From assembly GCF_014641855.1 (NCBI RefSeq), contig NZ_BMII01000003.1, positions 66,900 to 130,899 on the forward strand: 64,000 nucleotides of DNA, given 5' to 3'. The notes under the pieces were generated by a model. It was not told the DNA's origin. It saw nothing but the letters and a program-made list of their open reading frames with translations, and ran no database searches. The stretch comes from Shewanella inventionis (GTDB lineage Bacteria > Pseudomonadota > Gammaproteobacteria > Enterobacterales > Shewanellaceae). This document shows positions 1 to 10,081 of the stretch, piece by piece. The first letter of the stretch is position 1; each line of letters opens with the position of its first letter. The translations under genes and the position numbers were made by a program.

Positions 1-52
1 CTACAGACATTAGTGAGTATTCACTCGATACAGAGTATAACGTATCAACTGT

Positions 53-128
53 GTCCCATTCGTCTAGAGGCCTAGGACACCGCCCTTTCACGGCGGTAAC
101 AGGGGTTCGAATCCCCTATGGGATACCA
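53..128 (+). tRNA. tRNA-Glu (anticodon TTC)
   Basis: A 76-nt cloverleaf with encoded CCA. The acceptor stem pairs GTCCCAT with ATGGGAT, the anticodon arm presents CCCTTTCACGG with TTC, and the T-arm reads AGGGGTTCGAATCCCCT. It lies 36 nt upstream of tRNA-Ala, so the two are probably one transcript ending at the terminator near 300. Confidence 0.97.
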
Positions 129-164
129 TATTATTCAAGTTTTAGTTTTTATTAGCTAGAATTT

Positions 165-240
165 GGGGCTATAGCTCAGCTGGGAGAGCGCTTCGCTGGC
201 AGTGAAGAGGTCCACGGTTCGATCCCGTGTAGCTCCACCA
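165..240 (+). tRNA. tRNA-Ala (anticodon GGC)
   Basis: A 76-nt cloverleaf with encoded CCA. The acceptor stem is GGGGCTA with TAGCTCC, the D-arm contains AGCTCAGCTGGGAGAGC, the anticodon loop is CTGGCAG and the T-loop is GGTTCGATC. It is the second gene of a tRNA-Glu/tRNA-Ala pair. Confidence 0.97.
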
Positions 241-279
241 TTAAATTGGTATTCGTACATATTGATATGTATTCGAAAC

Positions 280-307
280 AAAAAAACCACCTCACGGTGG
301 TTTTTTT
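280..307 (+). terminator. Intrinsic terminator of the tRNA pair
   Basis: The stem AAAACCACC/GGTGGTTTT has a 4-nt TCAC loop and is followed by a run of T. It sits 40 nt after tRNA-Ala. Confidence 0.9.
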
Positions 308-436
308 GTGCCTATTAGAAAATGATATTACGCGATATCATCTCAATTTCGACTCAACACCAGCAACATTTCGCACGGCTCACGTATCAAACACCATATA
401 TACAGAAAACGAGAGCGCCATAACGCCAACAATAAA

Positions 437-489
437 TGTGTGACATTCCACCCATAGGTAGATTTATTTTGTGTGACATCCCACACAAA
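437..489 (+). promoter_or_regulatory. Two upstream activator-like repeats of dctP
   Basis: TGTGTGACATTCCACCCA at 437-454 and TGTGTGACATCCCACACA at 470-487 are direct repeats 33 bp apart, about three helical turns. The second copy is a perfect inverted repeat, TTTGTGTG-N6-CACACAAA (468-489). They lie about 100-150 bp upstream of the expected sigma-54 start, where enhancer sites for DctD-type activators usually sit. The TGTGA-N6-ACACA pattern also resembles a CRP site with one mismatch, so CRP binding is an alternative. Confidence 0.6.
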
Positions 490-560
490 CCACAGTATCT
501 ACATATCAGTACTTAAATTAAAGTTAATAACTATCATAATGTTACAAAAAATTAACACTA

Positions 561-576
561 TGGCCTAATGCTTGCT
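561..576 (+). promoter_or_regulatory. Sigma-54 promoter of dctPQM
   Basis: TGGCCTAATGCTTGCT matches the sigma-54 -24/-12 pattern, with GG and GC separated by exactly 10 nt and the TTGC of the -12 element intact. It lies about 100 bp upstream of dctP and fits the DctD-type sigma-54 activator encoded downstream. Transcription should start near 587. Confidence 0.8.
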
Positions 577-640
577 ATGTTTTATCTATCCTCATAATGC
601 GTTTATGGTTGGCTTGTTCTGGAACGGGTCACCACCGTGA

Positions 641-1696
<1,056 letters not shown>

Positions 1697-1710
1697 TCTT
1701 AACACTTAAT

Positions 1711-1742
1711 GTGGTGCTGAAACTTATTACCATCAGCACCAC
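1711..1742 (+). other. Intercistronic hairpin between dctP and dctQ
   Basis: GTGGTGCTGA (1711-1720) pairs perfectly with TCAGCACCAC (1733-1742) over a 12-nt loop. No T-run follows, so it is probably a 3'-end stabiliser or partial terminator. Such elements often raise the amount of binding protein relative to membrane subunits. Confidence 0.7.
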
Positions 1743-1773
1743 ACCATCCTTATTTTATTCAAGGAGTATAACT

Positions 1774-2424
1774 GTGATATCAAGATTATTTGGTTATTTC
1801 GAAGAAGGTTTTCTTAACCTTCTCATCACATTGATGACCCTACTTGTATTTGGTGAAGTCATTGCCCGTTTCTTTTTTAATACTGGCTTTTTATGGATAC
1901 AAGAACTGACATTAACCTTGTGCGGCTGGTTTGTTCTTTTTGGTATGTCTTATGGTGTCAAAGTCGGTGCACATATTGGCGTCGACGCATTTGTATCTAA
2001 ACTTTCTGGTAAACCACAAAAGATGGTAGCGATATTTGCTTGCTTATGTTGCGTTATATATTGTGCAATGTTTTTGAAAGGTTCGTGGGATTACTTAACA
2101 CAAATGTACCAAATTGGTATTCCAATGGAAGATATTGATTTTCCAGCATGGTTTATCCATCAGTTAGACCCAGACTATGCATGGGAAACATTACGCATCG
2201 ATGTTGAAGATGGCGCGGTACCAATCTGGTTGTCTCAAAGTATCTTATTGATTGGTTTCTCAATGTTAACCTGGCGTTTCATTGAGTTATTTATTGCCAT
2301 TTTACGAAATCAAGCTGTCGGTTTTCAGCTAGCCGATGAAGCAAAAGACAGTATGCACCTGATAGATGAAGCCGCCAAATCAGCTCCAGAACAACAAGAA
2401 CAAACTGATAAGGACGCAAAATAA
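1774..2424 (+). CDS. dctQ: TRAP transporter small membrane subunit DctQ
   Basis: This is the small integral-membrane subunit of the TRAP transporter, which partners DctM in the inner membrane. I chose the GTG at 1774 (216 residues) because it has AAGGAG seven nt upstream. The longer reading frame from 1711 would begin inside the intercistronic hairpin. About four hydrophobic segments are visible, with the family-typical region WIQELTLTLCGWFVLFGMSYGV after the second segment. The hydrophilic C-terminal tail is rich in E, Q and K. The stop overlaps the dctM start in TAATG, indicating translational coupling. Confidence 0.9.
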   Translation: MISRLFGYFEEGFLNLLITLMTLLVFGEVIARFFFNTGFLWIQELTLTLCGWFVLFGMSYGVKVGAHIGVDAFVSKLSGKPQKMVAIFACLCCVIYCAMFLKGSWDYLTQMYQIGIPMEDIDFPAWFIHQLDPDYAWETLRIDVEDGAVPIWLSQSILLIGFSMLTWRFIELFIAILRNQAVGFQLADEAKDSMHLIDEAAKSAPEQQEQTDKDAK

Positions 2425-3821
2425 TGACTATCGCTACATTATTTATCACCCTGCTTATTTGTATGATGGTAGGTATGCCTATTGCAATTGCATTAGGCTT
2501 TTCAAGCATGCTCACTATCTTGCTTTACTCAAATGACTCGCTTGCTTCAATCGCTTTAAAACTTTACGAATCAACCTCAGAACATTACACCTTACTTGCG
2601 ATACCATTTTTTATTTTATCTTCAGCGTTTTTATCAACCGGTGGCGTCGCAAGGCGGATCATCGACTTTGCAATGGACAGTGTCGGGCATATTCGTGGCG
2701 GTCTAGCAATGGCGTCAGTCATGGCCTGTATGTTATTTGCTGCGGTATCAGGCTCTTCACCCGCAACTGTTGCCGCCATTGGCTCAATTGTCATCGTAGG
2801 TATGGTTCGCGCTGGATACCCAGAGAAATTTGCAGCGGGAGTTATCACAACCTCGGGCACACTTGGTATTTTAATTCCGCCATCCATTGTGATGCTGGTG
2901 TATGCGGCGGCAACCGAAGTGTCGGCGGCCAGAATGTTTATGGCAGGCTTAATTCCAGGATTAATGATGGGCTGTATTTTAATGATCGCCATCTATATTG
3001 TCGCTCGAATTAAAAAACTCCCCTCACGTCCATTTCCAGGTGTAAAAGCACTCACAATATCAAGTGCTAAGGCAATGGGTGGATTAGCACTCATTCTTAT
3101 TGTGCTCGGCTCTATCTACGGTGGTGTTGCCAGCCCAACAGAAGCCGCTGCGGTAGCTTGTGTGTATGCCTATTTTATTGCTGTGTTTGGATATCGTGAT
3201 ATTGGACCACTAAAAAATGTTGCCTGGCGAAATAACCAAGAATCGCTCGTTGTAGCAGCTCTGCGCAATATCGGATTCATGTTACTCGCTGTGATTAAAA
3301 CACCTACAGACAAAGAAATACGTCATGTGGTACGTGATGGGGCAAAAGTCAGTATTATGCTGTTGTTTATTATTGCTAATGCCATGCTATTTGCTCATGT
3401 ACTAACAACAGAGCGAATTCCTCACATCATCGCTGAAGCAATTGTGGGGCTGGGTTTACCAGCTTGGGGCTTTTTAATTATTGTCAATTTATTGCTGTTA
3501 GCGGCGGGTAACTTTATGGAACCGTCAGCAATCTTATTGATTATGGCTCCAATTTTGTTCCCCATTGCAACTCAGTTAGGTATTGATCCAATTCATTTAG
3601 GGATCATCATGGTTGTTAACATGGAAATTGGCATGCTGACACCGCCTGTGGGGCTCAATTTGTTTGTCACCGCGGGCATAACAGGAAAAAGCATGGGGTG
3701 GGTAATACAGTCTTGCTTACCTTGGTTAGTACTATTACTTGGCTTTTTAATATTAATCACTTACATCCCGCAAATATCACTATTTTTGCCTGAGTATATC
3801 GACAAATTAAACGGCTATTAG
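2424..3821 (+). CDS. dctM: TRAP transporter large membrane subunit DctM
   Basis: This is the large permease subunit that forms the Na+-coupled translocation path of the TRAP transporter. The 465-residue protein has about a dozen hydrophobic segments. Conserved DctM motifs include FSGSSPATVAAIGS-like AVSGSSPATVAAIGS, TSGTLGILIPPSIVMLVYA and IGMLTPPVGLNLFV. It is roughly 40 residues longer than many family members because of an insert around residues 255-300 that contains ALRNIGFMLLAVIKTP. The ATG overlaps the dctQ stop by one base. It is the last gene of the operon; an inverted repeat follows. Confidence 0.94.
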   Translation: MTIATLFITLLICMMVGMPIAIALGFSSMLTILLYSNDSLASIALKLYESTSEHYTLLAIPFFILSSAFLSTGGVARRIIDFAMDSVGHIRGGLAMASVMACMLFAAVSGSSPATVAAIGSIVIVGMVRAGYPEKFAAGVITTSGTLGILIPPSIVMLVYAAATEVSAARMFMAGLIPGLMMGCILMIAIYIVARIKKLPSRPFPGVKALTISSAKAMGGLALILIVLGSIYGGVASPTEAAAVACVYAYFIAVFGYRDIGPLKNVAWRNNQESLVVAALRNIGFMLLAVIKTPTDKEIRHVVRDGAKVSIMLLFIIANAMLFAHVLTTERIPHIIAEAIVGLGLPAWGFLIIVNLLLLAAGNFMEPSAILLIMAPILFPIATQLGIDPIHLGIIMVVNMEIGMLTPPVGLNLFVTAGITGKSMGWVIQSCLPWLVLLLGFLILITYIPQISLFLPEYIDKLNGY

Positions 3822-3838
3822 CTTTTATCATTTATTAA

Positions 3839-3864
3839 GCGAGCCTTATTAAATTAAGGCTCGC
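3839..3864 (+). terminator. Inverted repeat after dctM, weak terminator
   Basis: GCGAGCCTTA and TAAGGCTCGC form a perfect 10-bp stem with a 6-nt loop, 17 nt after dctM. The T-run is missing, so termination efficiency is uncertain. Confidence 0.6.
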
Positions 3865-4053
3865 GCTATACCTTAACCAAAAACACACCAACGGCTCAAG
3901 TTCCTATGACGTCATACTATTGCGTTTCATCTGAGTCATGTAAAATGGTTTACAGCAATAAACACGACATTGGTTATACTTCCACTATTCAGTAAACCTT
4001 CTTTCGCGATTAACCGACCAAAATATTAACCTTCATTACTCACGGTATTTTGC

Positions 4054-5850
4054 ATGCTTTCATTTACAACGATTAAAAAACGTAAAGTACTAATAGGCAT
4101 ATTACTGCTTATCGGGTTATTGCTAACACTCAAGGCGACACACTGGTATTTACTTGATCAAGGTACAAAAAGAATTGCTCAACAATCAGAAAAACAAATT
4201 AATGAATTAGTTCTCTTTATTGATAACGCCCTCGCCCATTACGAAAATATACCCGCAGTGTTGGCCAAAAACCCAATCTTAGAACAGGGCTTGCTTGATC
4301 AGCAAAACCCTAACACTATCCAAAAGCTGAATGCATACTTGTCAGAGCTACAACAAGTTACAGAATCCTCTGATATATATCTCACAGATGCATTAGGCGT
4401 TGCCATTGCAGCAAGCAATTGGGACAAACCCAACTCTTTTGTCAATCATGACTATTCTTTTCGCCCTTATTTTATTGAAGCCATATCCGGAAAATCAGGA
4501 CGTTACTATGCAGTAGGCACATCATCAAACAAGCGCGGTTTTTACTTTGCCAATCCGGTTTATCATAAAGGCTTAGTCCTAGGAGTCATCGTCGTCAAAG
4601 TTGATATTGGTCTTGTAGAGCAGCAAGGGAGTGGCATAGCCTTAGCCAGCCAGTACGAATTTATGATCAGCGACCCTGATAACATTGTCTTCTTGTCTAG
4701 TGTTAGTGGATGGCGCTTTAATTCATTAACGCCATTATCACAAGCTAAACGTTTCGCATTAAATTCTTCAAAGCGATATGCCAATCGGCCAATTGGCGAA
4801 TTACATTTTGCGCCTAAATTCGCATTGGGGGCATCCAACACAACACAGGTTTATCAAATCGCCTCTTTTGAAGAAAATGAAAAATACCTAGAGCGTCATC
4901 AATTGATGCCCAACGCCAATTGGCATGTTCATGTTCTGGCACCAATGAAACCTCTTTACGAATCATTACCCCCAATAATGCTGCTAAGTGCAACCTTATA
5001 CATGCTATTTGCTTTATTTATTGTGTACAGCATTGAACGAAGAAAAAACTTACTCAGAATGCGGCACGCACAAAACCAACTCGAACTGCGTGTAAAAGAG
5101 CGCACGATAGAATTAGAACAAGCCAACAATCAATTAAAAGATACCCAAGATGAGCTCATCCAAGCGGCAAAACTGACTGTAATCGGCAGCCTATCGGCCA
5201 GTATTAACCATGAGTTAAATCAGCCATTGGCAGCATTAAGGAGTTACGCTCAAAACACTCAAACGTTTATTGGCCGTAACATGATTGATGAAGCCAGCAG
5301 TAATATCAAAACCATGATAGAACTGACAGACAGATTAGCCGATATTATTGGCCAATTTAAAAGCTTTACTCGCAAGTCGCAAGGTAAGGACAATGCCACA
5401 GAGATCAACCAATCAATTGAGCAAGCTATTACTATTGTGCAACCAGAGCTAGATAAGCAAGGGGTTAAATTGTCTCTTGCATTATTAAAAGGAAAATGCC
5501 AAATATGGGGCGACAGCGTTAGATTACAACAAGTACTAGTTAACTTAATCAGTAATGCAATTGTTGCCATGCAACTGTCAAAAAACAAACAATTACACAT
5601 TGCTGTGTATTGCGATAACAAAGTCAACATCAGCATTCAAGATAGCGGCCCAGGAGTAAGGGAGAGCCAAATGAGTAAAATATTTGAACCCTACTACACC
5701 ACCAGCGAACGCCAAGGATTAGGGCTAGGATTATCAATATCTCAACGCATAATTGAATCGATGCAAGGCTCAATTACAATCGAAAATGCACAACAAGGCG
5801 GCGCTATTTTTCATATTATTTTGCCGCTCTACCTACGCGAGGAAATGTAA
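4054..5850 (+). CDS. dctB: C4-dicarboxylate sensor histidine kinase DctB
   Basis: This is the membrane sensor kinase that controls C4-dicarboxylate uptake through DctD. The 598-residue protein has a transmembrane helix near residues 12-31 and a periplasmic double-Cache-type sensor around 35-305 with FRPYFIEAISGKSGRYYAVGTS, a hallmark of DctB-like sensors. A second helix near 308-328 and a coiled-coil linker follow. The H-box is SASINHELNQPL with phospho-acceptor H386. The C-terminal ATPase domain has NLISNAI (N box), DSGPG (G1) and GLGLGLS (G2). The response-regulator gene starts 2 nt after its stop. Confidence 0.93.
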   Translation: MLSFTTIKKRKVLIGILLLIGLLLTLKATHWYLLDQGTKRIAQQSEKQINELVLFIDNALAHYENIPAVLAKNPILEQGLLDQQNPNTIQKLNAYLSELQQVTESSDIYLTDALGVAIAASNWDKPNSFVNHDYSFRPYFIEAISGKSGRYYAVGTSSNKRGFYFANPVYHKGLVLGVIVVKVDIGLVEQQGSGIALASQYEFMISDPDNIVFLSSVSGWRFNSLTPLSQAKRFALNSSKRYANRPIGELHFAPKFALGASNTTQVYQIASFEENEKYLERHQLMPNANWHVHVLAPMKPLYESLPPIMLLSATLYMLFALFIVYSIERRKNLLRMRHAQNQLELRVKERTIELEQANNQLKDTQDELIQAAKLTVIGSLSASINHELNQPLAALRSYAQNTQTFIGRNMIDEASSNIKTMIELTDRLADIIGQFKSFTRKSQGKDNATEINQSIEQAITIVQPELDKQGVKLSLALLKGKCQIWGDSVRLQQVLVNLISNAIVAMQLSKNKQLHIAVYCDNKVNISIQDSGPGVRESQMSKIFEPYYTTSERQGLGLGLSISQRIIESMQGSITIENAQQGGAIFHIILPLYLREEM

Positions 5851-5852
5851 AC

Positions 5853-7226
5853 GTGACCCAAATACAAAACATCAATGATTACCAAGTGGTCATTGTTGAT
5901 GATGAACCCCACATCGGTACCGTATTACAACAGTTGTTTAAACTTGAAAATATCAGTGCACTTGCCATAACAGATCCACAAACCATTGCCCGCCACATTA
6001 CACCCAATTGGGGTGGCATCATTATTTCAGATGTCAATATGCCGCAGCTTGACGGCCTTAGTCTACTGCAACAATTAAAACAACAAGATAATGATTTACC
6101 AGTGGTACTCCTTACTGGCTTTGGTGATATTGCCATGGCCGTTGATGCGCTAAAAAAAGGGGCGTATGACTTCATTGAAAAACCCTTTAACAACGAACAC
6201 ATTCTCGACGTGACCAAACGCGCACTAGAAAAGCGATCACTCACATTAGAAAACCGTAAACTAAAACGTGAGCTAGAATCACACATAGCTCCTGGCCCTC
6301 GTATTTTAGGTAGCAGCCCTGGTGTAATGAAAATGCGCCACCTCATTGATCAAGTACTCGACACGCCAGCCGACATCATGATCGAAGGAGAAACAGGGGC
6401 AGGCAAAGAGCTAGTCGCTCGTTACCTACATGATCATAGCTACCGTAACAAAGCCAATTTTGTCGCGATTAACTGTGGTGCTATTCCCGAGAATTTAATC
6501 GAAAGTGAATTGTTTGGTGCAGAATCGGGCGCATTTACCGGTATTGATAAACGACGCATAGGCAAATTTGAATATGCAAATGGTGGCACGCTTTTTCTAG
6601 ATGAAATAGAAAGCACACCAATGTCTTTACAAGTTAAATTATTACGAGTACTAGAAGACCGAAAAGTGGAACGCCTAGGCTCTAATACACCTATCAATTT
6701 AGATATTAGAGTCATCGCCGCCACAAAATTAAACTTGCAACAACTGTGTGAAGAAGGAAAATTTAGGCAGGACTTACTCTATCGTTTAAATTTAGTCACT
6801 ATTGCAATTCCACCACTGCGTGAACGTCTAGAAGACATCCCACTGCTTTTTTTGCACTTTGCTCGAATTGCCTCTGCACGATATCACAAAGCATTAATTG
6901 CCTTAACACCTCAACAAACCATGGTACTAACCTCTCATGATTGGCCTGGTAACGTTCGCGAATTACGTAACTTAGCCGAGCGCTATGTTTTACTAGGCGC
7001 AGATGCCGCCTTTGCTGGAAATTTAGATAACCACACCACCATGCATACAAGTATGTCATTACAACAAAGAGTGGAGTTTTTTGAGCGAATGCTCATTGAA
7101 GAAGCGCTAAGTCATAACAAAGGCAGCATAAAATTAACTATGGAGCAGTTAGAATTACCCCGAAAAACCTTATATGACAAAATGCGTAAGTTTGACCTAG
7201 ACCGCAAACAATTTATCGAAAGCTAA
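5853..7226 (+). CDS. dctD: C4-dicarboxylate response regulator DctD, sigma-54 activator
   Basis: This NtrC-family activator receives phosphate from DctB and drives the sigma-54 promoter of dctPQM. The 457-residue protein starts with GTG, 2 nt after dctB. A receiver domain (VDDEP; phospho-acceptor in ISDVNMP) covers residues 1-125. The AAA+ domain at about 150-385 has Walker A GETGAGKE, Walker B GGTLFLDEIE and the arginine-finger region LNLRDLLYRLN-like QDLLYRLN. A Fis-type helix-turn-helix follows at the C-terminus (LELPRKTLYDKMRKF). The sigma-54-contacting loop reads GAFTGI (226-231) instead of the usual GAFTGA. Confidence 0.94.
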   Translation: MTQIQNINDYQVVIVDDEPHIGTVLQQLFKLENISALAITDPQTIARHITPNWGGIIISDVNMPQLDGLSLLQQLKQQDNDLPVVLLTGFGDIAMAVDALKKGAYDFIEKPFNNEHILDVTKRALEKRSLTLENRKLKRELESHIAPGPRILGSSPGVMKMRHLIDQVLDTPADIMIEGETGAGKELVARYLHDHSYRNKANFVAINCGAIPENLIESELFGAESGAFTGIDKRRIGKFEYANGGTLFLDEIESTPMSLQVKLLRVLEDRKVERLGSNTPINLDIRVIAATKLNLQQLCEEGKFRQDLLYRLNLVTIAIPPLRERLEDIPLLFLHFARIASARYHKALIALTPQQTMVLTSHDWPGNVRELRNLAERYVLLGADAAFAGNLDNHTTMHTSMSLQQRVEFFERMLIEEALSHNKGSIKLTMEQLELPRKTLYDKMRKFDLDRKQFIES

Positions 7227-7245
7227 CCCTCCCAGACTTATTCAA

Positions 7246-8481
7246 TCAGCCTTTCACTGGGAGCACCTTAGTGCTCCCGTAGTGAACACCCAAACGCCAA
7301 ACTGCAACCATTAACAATGCCAATAAACTCATAGAGCCTATCACCACCCCATTCCATTGTGCGTCATGCCAAAACCACATCAAATAAGGCCCCCCTAAAG
7401 ACGCCCCAAGGTAGTAACAACACAAATACAATGATGTCGCTTTAGCTCTATGCTGGGTAGCTCGCATAGCCACAAATGAGTTACAGCAACTATGAGTTAA
7501 GAAAAAGCCACAAGCACTAATCAAAAAGCCTGCAACAATGGCAAACAAGGTGTCAACTAACGTCACTAAGGTTCCACACACCATTAAGCACAAAGCCACT
7601 CTAAATAAAGGCATAGAACCAAAGCGCATAATCCACTTAGCCGACAAATAAGAAGCAAACGTGCCACTTGAGTAACATAAAAAAATCAAGGTTGCCTGAA
7701 AGCGGCTTAACTCATAAGGCTCAGCCATAAGATGCAGCTGAATAAAACTAAATTGATTCACCATCATCATAAAAGCTAAGCCGCCAATTAAATATGCCAA
7801 GCACATTTGCTTATCAGCCAAATGAAACATAAAACCATCAATATCTTGTTTTATCTTTCGCAGCAATGATACTTTTTGTTTTATCACGTTGGGTTTAATT
7901 TCTCTACGTGGCAGCAAATAAGTCACTAAAGCCACCCCCATTAACGACACTAAAAACACCAACCCCATCGACGATTGCCACGATAGATGCTGAGCCATGA
8001 GGCCCCCAAAAATTCGTCCAGCTATTCCACCCATACTGTTGGCCATAATGTAAACCGCAGCAGCTTTGAGCATAAATTGTGGCGCTAATTGCTCCTTAAA
8101 ATACGCCATAGAAATGGCAGGTACTGCAGCTAACAGCACACCTTGAAGCAAACGAACCCAAACCAACTGATCAAATGTTTGAGCAAACATTAATAAAATA
8201 TTAGATGCAGCCAAAAGCCATAAACTAACAACAATAGGCGCCAATCGGCCAACCCTGTCAGATAGCACTGCATAAAATAATAACGAAAATGCTAGCGTAA
8301 AACTGGTTACCGACAACACTAAGGTCGCTTTAGCACCAGACACATCAAAATGCTCAGCAATTGAAGGCAGCATTCCTTGCACAGTGTACAAATTAATGTA
8401 AATCACTACAGAAGCAATACATAAAGCCCAAATCAATCGTGATTGAGCTTCACTGCGATGAACCGGTGTTAACTCTGTCAT
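7246..8481 (-). CDS. MFS transporter, YnfM-like
   Basis: This is a major facilitator superfamily inner-membrane transporter of about 411 residues with around 12 hydrophobic segments. The typical MFS loop motif is visible as LSDRVGRLAPI between helices 2 and 3. It resembles the YnfM group of drug or metabolite exporters, but the substrate cannot be read from the sequence. I chose the ATG at 8481 (MTELTPVHR), which has AGG a few bases upstream, over a GTG 18 nt earlier. It is convergent with dctD, with only about 20 nt between the two stops. Confidence 0.85.
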   Translation of the reverse strand: MTELTPVHRSEAQSRLIWALCIASVVIYINLYTVQGMLPSIAEHFDVSGAKATLVLSVTSFTLAFSLLFYAVLSDRVGRLAPIVVSLWLLAASNILLMFAQTFDQLVWVRLLQGVLLAAVPAISMAYFKEQLAPQFMLKAAAVYIMANSMGGIAGRIFGGLMAQHLSWQSSMGLVFLVSLMGVALVTYLLPRREIKPNVIKQKVSLLRKIKQDIDGFMFHLADKQMCLAYLIGGLAFMMMVNQFSFIQLHLMAEPYELSRFQATLIFLCYSSGTFASYLSAKWIMRFGSMPLFRVALCLMVCGTLVTLVDTLFAIVAGFLISACGFFLTHSCCNSFVAMRATQHRAKATSLYLCCYYLGASLGGPYLMWFWHDAQWNGVVIGSMSLLALLMVAVWRLGVHYGSTKVLPVKG

Positions 8482-8584
8482 AGGTAACCTAAACAGCACA
8501 TTAGGAAAGAAAACAGATTATTACCCGCCAAACATAAAGATCAATGACGGGTAGATAAGTTTGTGAACTAGATTGATTGAAACG

Positions 8585-8986
8585 TTATTTAACGCGCTTC
8601 ATCAATACTTCGGCAGAGTATTTACCGTTATTGATCACATGATAGCGATCATAGGTTTGAAAAATCGCTTTCCCCTGGTAAGTAATCATAGCAACTACAC
8701 CATAATCAACAGCGTTACTGATCACTTCAGCAGGTAAAATAAACTTAAATGGAACAGGCGTTTTGGCCACATCAAAATTTTTCTGTGAAATAATCACCCC
8801 AGGACGGTTAAAATCAATTATCGAAATATTAATTTTACACCCTTTAGTAAGCGCTATTTTTTCTAAATATCCAGCATAGCCGTTAACGACAACAGGCTTT
8901 GGAGGTTCAACAGTCACACAGGCACTTAGAACAACACTTATCAAAATAAATACACATAACTTAAACCATTGCGTCAATTTACACAT
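8585..8986 (-). CDS. ybaY: YbaY-like lipoprotein (YscW family)
   Basis: This is a small predicted outer-membrane lipoprotein of 133 residues. A lipoprotein signal ends in VLSAC with C23. A single beta-rich domain follows, matching the YbaY/YscW pattern (VISQKNFDVAKTPVPFKFILP; AMITYQGKAIFQTYDRYHV). In E. coli ybaY is next to tesB, and here tesB lies 24 nt upstream on the same strand, which supports the call. Biochemical function is unknown; YscW relatives are pilotins of type III secretion, but no secretion genes are nearby. Both genes are likely transcribed together. Confidence 0.8.
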   Translation of the reverse strand: MCKLTQWFKLCVFILISVVLSACVTVEPPKPVVVNGYAGYLEKIALTKGCKINISIIDFNRPGVIISQKNFDVAKTPVPFKFILPAEVISNAVDYGVVAMITYQGKAIFQTYDRYHVINNGKYSAEVLMKRVK

Positions 8987-9009
8987 TTAAGCATCCTTAC
9001 TTGTCATTA

Positions 9010-9873
9010 TTATTTGTGAGTCATTCTTAACAGGCCTTCCTGGGTTGCCGAAGCAACAAGCTGCCCTTGCCTATTAAAAAACTGCCCTTTGACAAAACCT
9101 CGGCCACCACCCGCATTAGGGCTTTCAATGCTATAAAGCAGCCATTCTTCCATGTTAAATGGGCGATGGAACCACATAGCGTGATCAATGGTCGCCATTC
9201 GCATACCTGGAGTTAAATATGACACGCCATGAGGCTGAGCCGCAGTCACTAAAAAGTTAAAATCAGAAGCATACGCCAGCAAATATTCTTGAATATTATG
9301 ATTATTTGGCACTTGCCCATTGGCTCGCAGCCATACATACCGCTTAGGTTCATTAGTCCCTGGAGCAAGTGGATTAAGCGGGTTAACCAGGCGCATTTCA
9401 ATCGGCGAATCGGCCATAAACTTTTCCAGCATTTGCTTAGGCACTTTATCTCGCATGGTCATTGCTAACTCTTGCTGATTTAATAATCCCTCAGGCCCCG
9501 GTACGTCAGGCATTGAAGCCTGGTGCTCAAAACCGTTTTCGTGTTTTTGAAACGAACAGGTCATATAAAATATGGGGCGCCCCTTTTGTATCGCCTTAAC
9601 ACGACGAGCACTAAAACTGCCACCGTCACGCATGTTCTCAACGTCATACACAATAGGGTGTTTTTCATCGCCAGCACGCAGAAAATAAGAATGTAAAGAG
9701 TGCACATGCCTGTCTTCGCTAACAGTTTGTTTTGCTGCACTTAACGCTTGCCCCATCACCTGACCGCCAAAAACATGGCCAAATCCTAAGTCCTGGCTTT
9801 GACCGCGAAATAAGCCATCCTCAAGTTTTTCCAATGACAACAATGACAACAAATCGTTTAATACCTGACTCAT
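9010..9873 (-). CDS. tesB: Acyl-CoA thioesterase II TesB
   Basis: This enzyme hydrolyses medium- and long-chain acyl-CoA to fatty acid and CoA in the cytoplasm. The protein is a double hotdog fold of 287 residues from the ATG at 9873, close to the 286 of E. coli TesB. AAGG lies 5 nt upstream of this start, so a longer frame to 9939 is rejected. Family motifs include [25 protein letters not shown], and the C-terminal half [20 protein letters not shown], which carries the catalytic Asp of the D-Q-T triad in this family. The gene is followed by ybaY as in enterobacteria. Confidence 0.93.
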   Translation of the reverse strand: MSQVLNDLLSLLSLEKLEDGLFRGQSQDLGFGHVFGGQVMGQALSAAKQTVSEDRHVHSLHSYFLRAGDEKHPIVYDVENMRDGGSFSARRVKAIQKGRPIFYMTCSFQKHENGFEHQASMPDVPGPEGLLNQQELAMTMRDKVPKQMLEKFMADSPIEMRLVNPLNPLAPGTNEPKRYVWLRANGQVPNNHNIQEYLLAYASDFNFLVTAAQPHGVSYLTPGMRMATIDHAMWFHRPFNMEEWLLYSIESPNAGGGRGFVKGQFFNRQGQLVASATQEGLLRMTHK

Positions 9874-10081
9874 ACTACCTTCTATACAGCAAAAATTAAC
9901 ACCTAAGGTTACCTTAGTTGCATTGATATTTTCTAGCATAATCGCAGTTAAATCGTTGAATAAACATCATCACAAACAATTAGTAAAAGAGTGATACAAC
10001 GCAAAAATTCATATCAGCACCCAAATTGAAACTTTGATATGATATTAGCCATGGCTAATCGACCCTGTTTTTGACAAAAAT

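Noticed and set aside
246..443. A 65-codon frame after the tRNA genes
   Set aside because: It crosses the tRNA terminator hairpin and the first dctP upstream repeat, and has no ribosome site.
1711..1773. The upstream extension of dctQ from 1711
   Set aside because: Its first codons lie in the 10-bp intercistronic stem, while the GTG at 1774 has a good ribosome site.
5897..5907. An 11-nt match to the sRNA core complement (TGATGATGAAC) in dctD
   Set aside because: It encodes the invariant DDEP-type residues of the receiver domain and lies about 45 nt inside the gene. Chance through protein conservation is more likely than sRNA targeting.
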